From positions 186,001 through 250,000 of the forward strand of contig JACKFA010000007.1 of assembly GCA_020632715.1 (NCBI GenBank): a stretch of DNA of 64,000 nucleotides, read 5' to 3'. This document shows positions 60,071-64,000 of the stretch, piece by piece. The notes under the pieces are model-generated. The model saw nothing but the letters and a program-made list of their open reading frames with translations, did not search any database and had not been told where the DNA came from. Numbering within the stretch: position 1 is the first letter of the stretch; each line of letters starts with the position of its first letter. A program made the translations under genes and the position numbers. This DNA comes from Deltaproteobacteria bacterium (GTDB lineage: Bacteria > Myxococcota_A > UBA9042 > PHBI01).

Positions 60071-61765
60071 ATGAGCGAGAGCGCGAGAGGGCAGGTCGTC
60101 ATCGCCGCGTTCGTCGGCCTCCTCGTGTGGTGGCTGGTCGTGGTGCCCGGCGTCGCCTGGGTCGTCAGCGACGGCGCCTGCGACGACGTCGTGCCGGTCG
60201 AGGTGATCGAGCGATCCGGCCTCCGCGTCCACGCGCCGCCGGGCGAGAGCCTCGGGACCTGTTACACGCTCCTCGACGTCGCGCGGGTCTCCCCGTTCTT
60301 CGCGGCGGGGGCGCGCGGCCGCGACGTCTACCTGCATACTGCGCTCGCCACGAGGGTGGCTGGGGCGCGGGAGATGCTCGCGGGTGACGTGCCGGACATC
60401 CTGACGCCCGACGAGCGCGCCGCCTGGGAGCGGGCCGTCGCCCTCGAGGACGCGCGTCTGGGCGGGCAGATCGAGCGATATCCGGCGATCATCTGGGGCG
60501 CGACCGCGCTGCCCGACGGCTGGCTCCTCGTCCGGAGCTTCTTCGCAACGGGCAAGTTCCTCGAGGCGCTCGACGCGCGGGGCGAGCGCCGCTGGGTCGC
60601 GCCCCTGCCCGACGGTCACCCGGACCTCTCGAGACCCTTCACGCCCGTGGCCGGAGCCCTCGTGACCGTCGCGCGCGGCGCCGACGGCCAGCACTCGCTC
60701 GTAGCGCTCGACGCCACGACCGGCGCGCATCGATGGACCGCGCCGCTCCCGGCGAGTGATATCCGGTACTCGGTCTACCTGCCGCCGGTCGCGACGGGGT
60801 CGCTCGTCGTCGCCCTGTTGAGCTCCCGCCGCCCTCCTGACCTCCTGGTCGCCTGGGACGCGACCGCGGGCGAGGAGCGCTGGCGCCAGACGTCACCCAT
60901 CGGCCTCGCGAGCCGACTCTCCGCGGATGATGGCGTCGTGGTGCTCGCTGGCAGCGAAGGCGTCGTCGCGCTGGACCACGAGCGGGGTGAGCTACTCGGC
61001 AAGCTCACTGTCCCTGACGGCGGTGGCTGCGGCGCGACCCGCACGCTGGCGGCCTGTGTCGAGGGCGACCACGTCGTGTTTCAGGACCTTTTCGAGCCTA
61101 CCCGGCGCTGGCAGATCCCGTTCGCCGAGGTCGCCGCGATCGGGGCGTCCCCTGGCGCCGTTCAGCTCGAGGTCGCGTCCGAGGGCGATCGCGTCATCGT
61201 CGCGGCGACAGCGAACCAGCAGTTCCTCGAAGCGTACCAGCTGACGAGCATCAAAGGCGGCCGAGTGGAGTGGCGTGTGGCGGTTCCGCCCCCAGTGTCG
61301 ACCGTAGGTCGCATGAACCTCCTCCCGGCTCCGGGCGAAGGCGCCCTGCCACGATTCGCCGTGCTGCCTACCCTACGCGGTGTGGTGACCGTGGACACCG
61401 CTGAGGGAAAGGCTCTCCGGCATCTGACCTTCCCTGACGACTTGCTGACCACGCGCTTCTTCTGGTCGCGCGGGCTCGCGGTCGCGCAGACAGACGATGG
61501 CGACATCCTCACCATCGACGGCACGACGGGAGAGGTGGCTACCAGCGTGAAGCTTCCGCGCCTGCGGTTCTATTGGAGTCTCTTGCTAAGGCCCGACCAG
61601 GTCGCTCGCGCCGCGGCCATCCTCTTCACGGACGACCGCATCGGAGCGCCACGCGCCCCGTTCGGCGTGCTCGATCTGCGCGGCGGCGGCTGGATCGTGG
61701 CGCAGGACGACCCGCCGGAGCCCGAGGCGTGGACCCCGGGCGTCGAGGCCGTCCCGGCGCGGTGA
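60071..61765 (+). CDS. Membrane-anchored PQQ-like beta-propeller protein
   Basis: The 564-residue product has an N-terminal membrane helix (VVIAAFVGLLVWWLVVVPGVAWVV), so it is anchored with its body outside the cytoplasm. The rest contains the blade repeats of PQQ-type propellers (SLVALDATTGAHRWTAPLP, LLVAWDATAGEERWRQTSP, VVALDHERGELLGKL, DILTIDGTTGEVATSV). Residues for PQQ or metal binding cannot be confirmed; many such proteins are structural or lack the cofactor. ATG 60071 has GGAG close by; ATG 60023 is an alternative. It is followed by 359 bp without a gene. Confidence 0.75.
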   Translation: MSESARGQVVIAAFVGLLVWWLVVVPGVAWVVSDGACDDVVPVEVIERSGLRVHAPPGESLGTCYTLLDVARVSPFFAAGARGRDVYLHTALATRVAGAREMLAGDVPDILTPDERAAWERAVALEDARLGGQIERYPAIIWGATALPDGWLLVRSFFATGKFLEALDARGERRWVAPLPDGHPDLSRPFTPVAGALVTVARGADGQHSLVALDATTGAHRWTAPLPASDIRYSVYLPPVATGSLVVALLSSRRPPDLLVAWDATAGEERWRQTSPIGLASRLSADDGVVVLAGSEGVVALDHERGELLGKLTVPDGGGCGATRTLAACVEGDHVVFQDLFEPTRRWQIPFAEVAAIGASPGAVQLEVASEGDRVIVAATANQQFLEAYQLTSIKGGRVEWRVAVPPPVSTVGRMNLLPAPGEGALPRFAVLPTLRGVVTVDTAEGKALRHLTFPDDLLTTRFFWSRGLAVAQTDDGDILTIDGTTGEVATSVKLPRLRFYWSLLLRPDQVARAAAILFTDDRIGAPRAPFGVLDLRGGGWIVAQDDPPEPEAWTPGVEAVPAR

Positions 61766-62124
61766 GCCGCGGCGTCCTTCGGGCTGCCCTCGCGCCTCGA
61801 ACCCGCGTGAGGCCCCGACGCGCACCAGGCTCCTAGCAGCGCCGACCATGAGTCCTCCCGTCGCCCGACCGCTCGCGCACCGCGCCTGGCGGCGTTGGTC
61901 GTCGTCGGCGTGCCGCCAGCACGCCTCCTCCTCCCGCCTTGCCAGGCACGATGCGCAAGCGCCCGTGCTCGGTCCGGACTCATGGTCGGCGCTCTGGCAC
62001 GCGGTCCGCGAGGCGTGTATCGTCCCGAGCCTGGTGAGCTCACCCGCCTCACGGCGCCCGTGGGCGACTCCGGGACCCCGTGGGCGGGACGTCCGAGCAG
62101 ACGCGGCGCGAGACAGAGGGCGTG
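61766..62124. other. Gene-free interval
   Basis: Between the propeller gene and the last lipoprotein gene I find no convincing coding frame, RNA gene or repeat. The open frames here (for example from 61848) lack the codon bias of neighbouring genes. The downstream gene's promoter should lie in the right half; GAGGG precedes its ATG by 5 bp. Confidence 0.4.
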
Positions 62125-64000
62125 ATGGGCGGTTGCGTTCGTTGGAGCGTCGTTCTCCTGGCGCTCGGGATCCTGGGCTGCGGCGGCGACGAGCGAGGGC
62201 AGGGCGACGCCGACCCGGGTGGCGCAGACGCTGACGCGGTCAGCGTGTCCGACGCCGACACGGCCGACGACGCCGACGCGGACGCGGCGGACGACGTCGA
62301 CGCGGACACGGCCACGGACGTGGACACGGACACGGCCGCCGACGCGGATACGGTCGCCGACGCGGACACGGACACGGTCGCCGACGCCGACTCCGACGCC
62401 GCCGAGCCCGACACCGTCCCCGTGAACGCCGCGCCCACCGTCGGCGCGGTCACCGTCGTCGGCGCCTCCGCCTGTCGCGACTTCACCTGCGTCGCCTCGG
62501 ACGTCGACGACCCCGACGGCGACGCGGTCACCGTGCACTTCCGCTGGCTCGTGGACGGCGCCGAGGTCCCCGGCGCCACCACGGACACCCTGCCCGCCGC
62601 CGCCGTCGCCCTCGACGACGCCGTCGCCTGCGCCGCCCGCCCCGACGACGGCGCCCTCCTCGGCGAGGAGCTCGTCTCCGCCGCCGTCACCGCCGTCGAC
62701 GCGCCCCCCGACGTCACCGCCACCGTCTCCCCGACCCACGCCCGCGCCGGCGACCTGCTCCACTGCGTCGGCGCCGCCACCGACGACTGCCTCGGCGACC
62801 TCCCGGTGACCCTCCGGTGGACCGTCGACGGCGTCGCCACGCCCGACGCCACGAGCGACACCTTCTCCACCGCGGGCCTCCCCACCGGCGCCGCCGTCTT
62901 CTGCGTCGCCGCCGCCTCCGACGGCCACGTCACCGCCCTCGGGGCGTCCGCCATGGTCACCGTCGCCGCGAGCCGCCAGGTCCTCACCGCCACCCTCGCG
63001 AACGGCGCCGCCGGCTACGCCGTCGCCGTCCTCGACGACCTCGACGGCGACGAGTACGCCGAGCTCGCCATCGGCGCGCCCAACACCTCCCCCGATCCCG
63101 GATCCACCCAGGCCGGCGGCGTCTACCTCGTCCGCGGCCGCGACGACGTCGACGCCCTCTCCCTCGCCGCCGTCCTCGACGGCAGCGCCGGCGCCTGGAT
63201 CCCCGGCGACCGCGGCGCCTTCGACGTCGCCACGATGGCCTGCGGCCCCGCCTTCTACGTCGGCGGCTGCCCCCACCTCCGCGCTGGCATGGGGGAGAAG
63301 ACCGCCGACATCGAGGGCCCCGCCGGCGCCGGCCTCGGCTTCGCCCTCGGCTACGCCGGCGATCTCGACGGGGACGGCGTCGGCGACCTCGTCGCGAGCG
63401 CCCCCTACGACATCGTCGGCGACCTCTGGCGCGGCCGCACCTTCTTCCTCGCGGGCCCCCGCCTCCTCGGCGATCCGCTCCACGACGCCGCCCTCGGCCT
63501 CGGCGGCTTCGTCTTCGACGGCGAGTGCGGCCGCCGCCGCGGCCTCGACCTGCAGATGCCCTCGGAGTACGTCGCGAAGGCCGCCAACGGCGACCTCGCC
63601 GGCTACGGCGTCGTCGGCGTCGGGGACATGAACGGCGACGGCCTCGGCGACGTCGCGGTGGCCGCCATCAACAGCGGCGACCGCGACGAGGGCACCGTCT
63701 ACGTCGTCTTCGGCCGCACGGATCGGCGCGGCGTCACGGGCACCGACCTCTGGGAGCGCGGCTGCGAGGTCGCGCAGCGCGAGCGCCCGGGCGCCGGGAG
63801 CGGCGTCGCCGGCGTCGCCGTCCGCGGGCCGGATCTGCCGCCCGCGAACGCCTTCCCGATCCGCTGGGGGAGCCGCATGGGCCCCGCCGGCGACTTCAAC
63901 GGCGACGGCTACGACGACCTCCTCGTCGCCTCGCCGGGCCTCGGCTCCGGCGTCAACTCCGCCTTCGTGGTGCTCGGCGGCCCGCGCCCCGCCCCGGTCG
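62125..64000 (+). CDS. FG-GAP repeat lipoprotein (partial, runs off the window)
   Basis: From ATG 62125 the frame stays open to the window end (over 625 residues). It starts with a lipoprotein signal (ALGILGC), then a linker of about 60 residues of Asp-Ala-Asp-Thr repeats, two Ig/PKD-like domains each with a WLVDG/WTVDG strand and paired Cys (about residues 110-210 and 210-290), then FG-GAP propeller blades with calcium-loop motifs such as DDLDGDEYAELAIGAP, GDLDGDGVGDLVASAP, GDMNGDGLGDVAVAA and GDFNGDGYDDLLVASPG. This is an integrin-alpha-like extracellular propeller for binding or adhesion, probably surface-exposed. Confidence 0.85.
   Translation, partial: MGGCVRWSVVLLALGILGCGGDERGQGDADPGGADADAVSVSDADTADDADADAADDVDADTATDVDTDTAADADTVADADTDTVADADSDAAEPDTVPVNAAPTVGAVTVVGASACRDFTCVASDVDDPDGDAVTVHFRWLVDGAEVPGATTDTLPAAAVALDDAVACAARPDDGALLGEELVSAAVTAVDAPPDVTATVSPTHARAGDLLHCVGAATDDCLGDLPVTLRWTVDGVATPDATSDTFSTAGLPTGAAVFCVAAASDGHVTALGASAMVTVAASRQVLTATLANGAAGYAVAVLDDLDGDEYAELAIGAPNTSPDPGSTQAGGVYLVRGRDDVDALSLAAVLDGSAGAWIPGDRGAFDVATMACGPAFYVGGCPHLRAGMGEKTADIEGPAGAGLGFALGYAGDLDGDGVGDLVASAPYDIVGDLWRGRTFFLAGPRLLGDPLHDAALGLGGFVFDGECGRRRGLDLQMPSEYVAKAANGDLAGYGVVGVGDMNGDGLGDVAVAAINSGDRDEGTVYVVFGRTDRRGVTGTDLWERGCEVAQRERPGAGSGVAGVAVRGPDLPPANAFPIRWGSRMGPAGDFNGDGYDDLLVASPGLGSGVNSAFVVLGGPRPAPV

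Overview
The window is very GC-rich, with GC strongly favoured at third codon positions, and carries secreted lipoproteins with Cys-rich repeats (CDDGxxCT, GCET, DUF4215 types), Asp/Ala/Thr or Pro/Thr/Asp linkers, DUF4157 proteins and FG-GAP proteins. That combination points to a Myxococcota (Polyangia-like) bacterium. No rRNA, tRNA, CRISPR array or transposase gene was seen.

Region 1 (about 1-21.5 kb) is a decaying and rearranged defence island built on a BREX locus that ends in brxD-brxHI, the arrangement of BREX types 2 and 6. It holds the end of brxC/pglY, a divergent cassette (DUF4157 protein plus lipoprotein) abutting the brxC stop, an AAA ATPase of the DUF234 group coupled to pglX by an ATGA overlap, pglX, an AbiE toxin-antitoxin pair, a deleted CD-NTase-like nucleotidyltransferase, a HEAT-repeat protein, then pglZ, brxD and a brxHI fused to an RNase D-like 3'-5' exonuclease, with a remnant of a DUF3578-like gene at the edge. 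pglZ and brxD are intact. The ATPase, pglX, the nucleotidyltransferase and brxHI are interrupted by frameshifts or deletions, and the ATPase also carries a 162-bp MITE insertion that keeps its frame open.

Region 2 (21.5-30 kb) encodes envelope and secreted proteins: a lipoprotein with a GDPD/PLC-like barrel, a GT-C type membrane protein, a small outer-membrane protein, a lipoprotein, and an M15 peptidase with an eCIS-cargo-like N-terminus coupled to a small exported protein.

Region 3 (30-39 kb) is housekeeping-like: a UvrD-type helicase with a DUF4145-like front, a GAF-PAS-PAS-GGDEF-degenerate-EAL protein, an MscS channel, and a small stress-flavoured cluster (quinol monooxygenase, DUF2383 bundle protein, YtxH/LEA-like protein).

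Region 4 (39-56 kb) is a single reading frame for a secreted protein of about 5,539 residues. It has a choice-of-anchor A domain, beta-propellers alternating with Ig-like domains, Cys-rich linkers, 13 tandem beta-sandwich repeats of two alternating types, and a fibrinogen-like C-terminus.

Region 5 (56-64 kb) holds four more lipoproteins (one with an FG-GAP propeller running off the end), a glutathione S-transferase and a membrane-anchored PQQ-like propeller.
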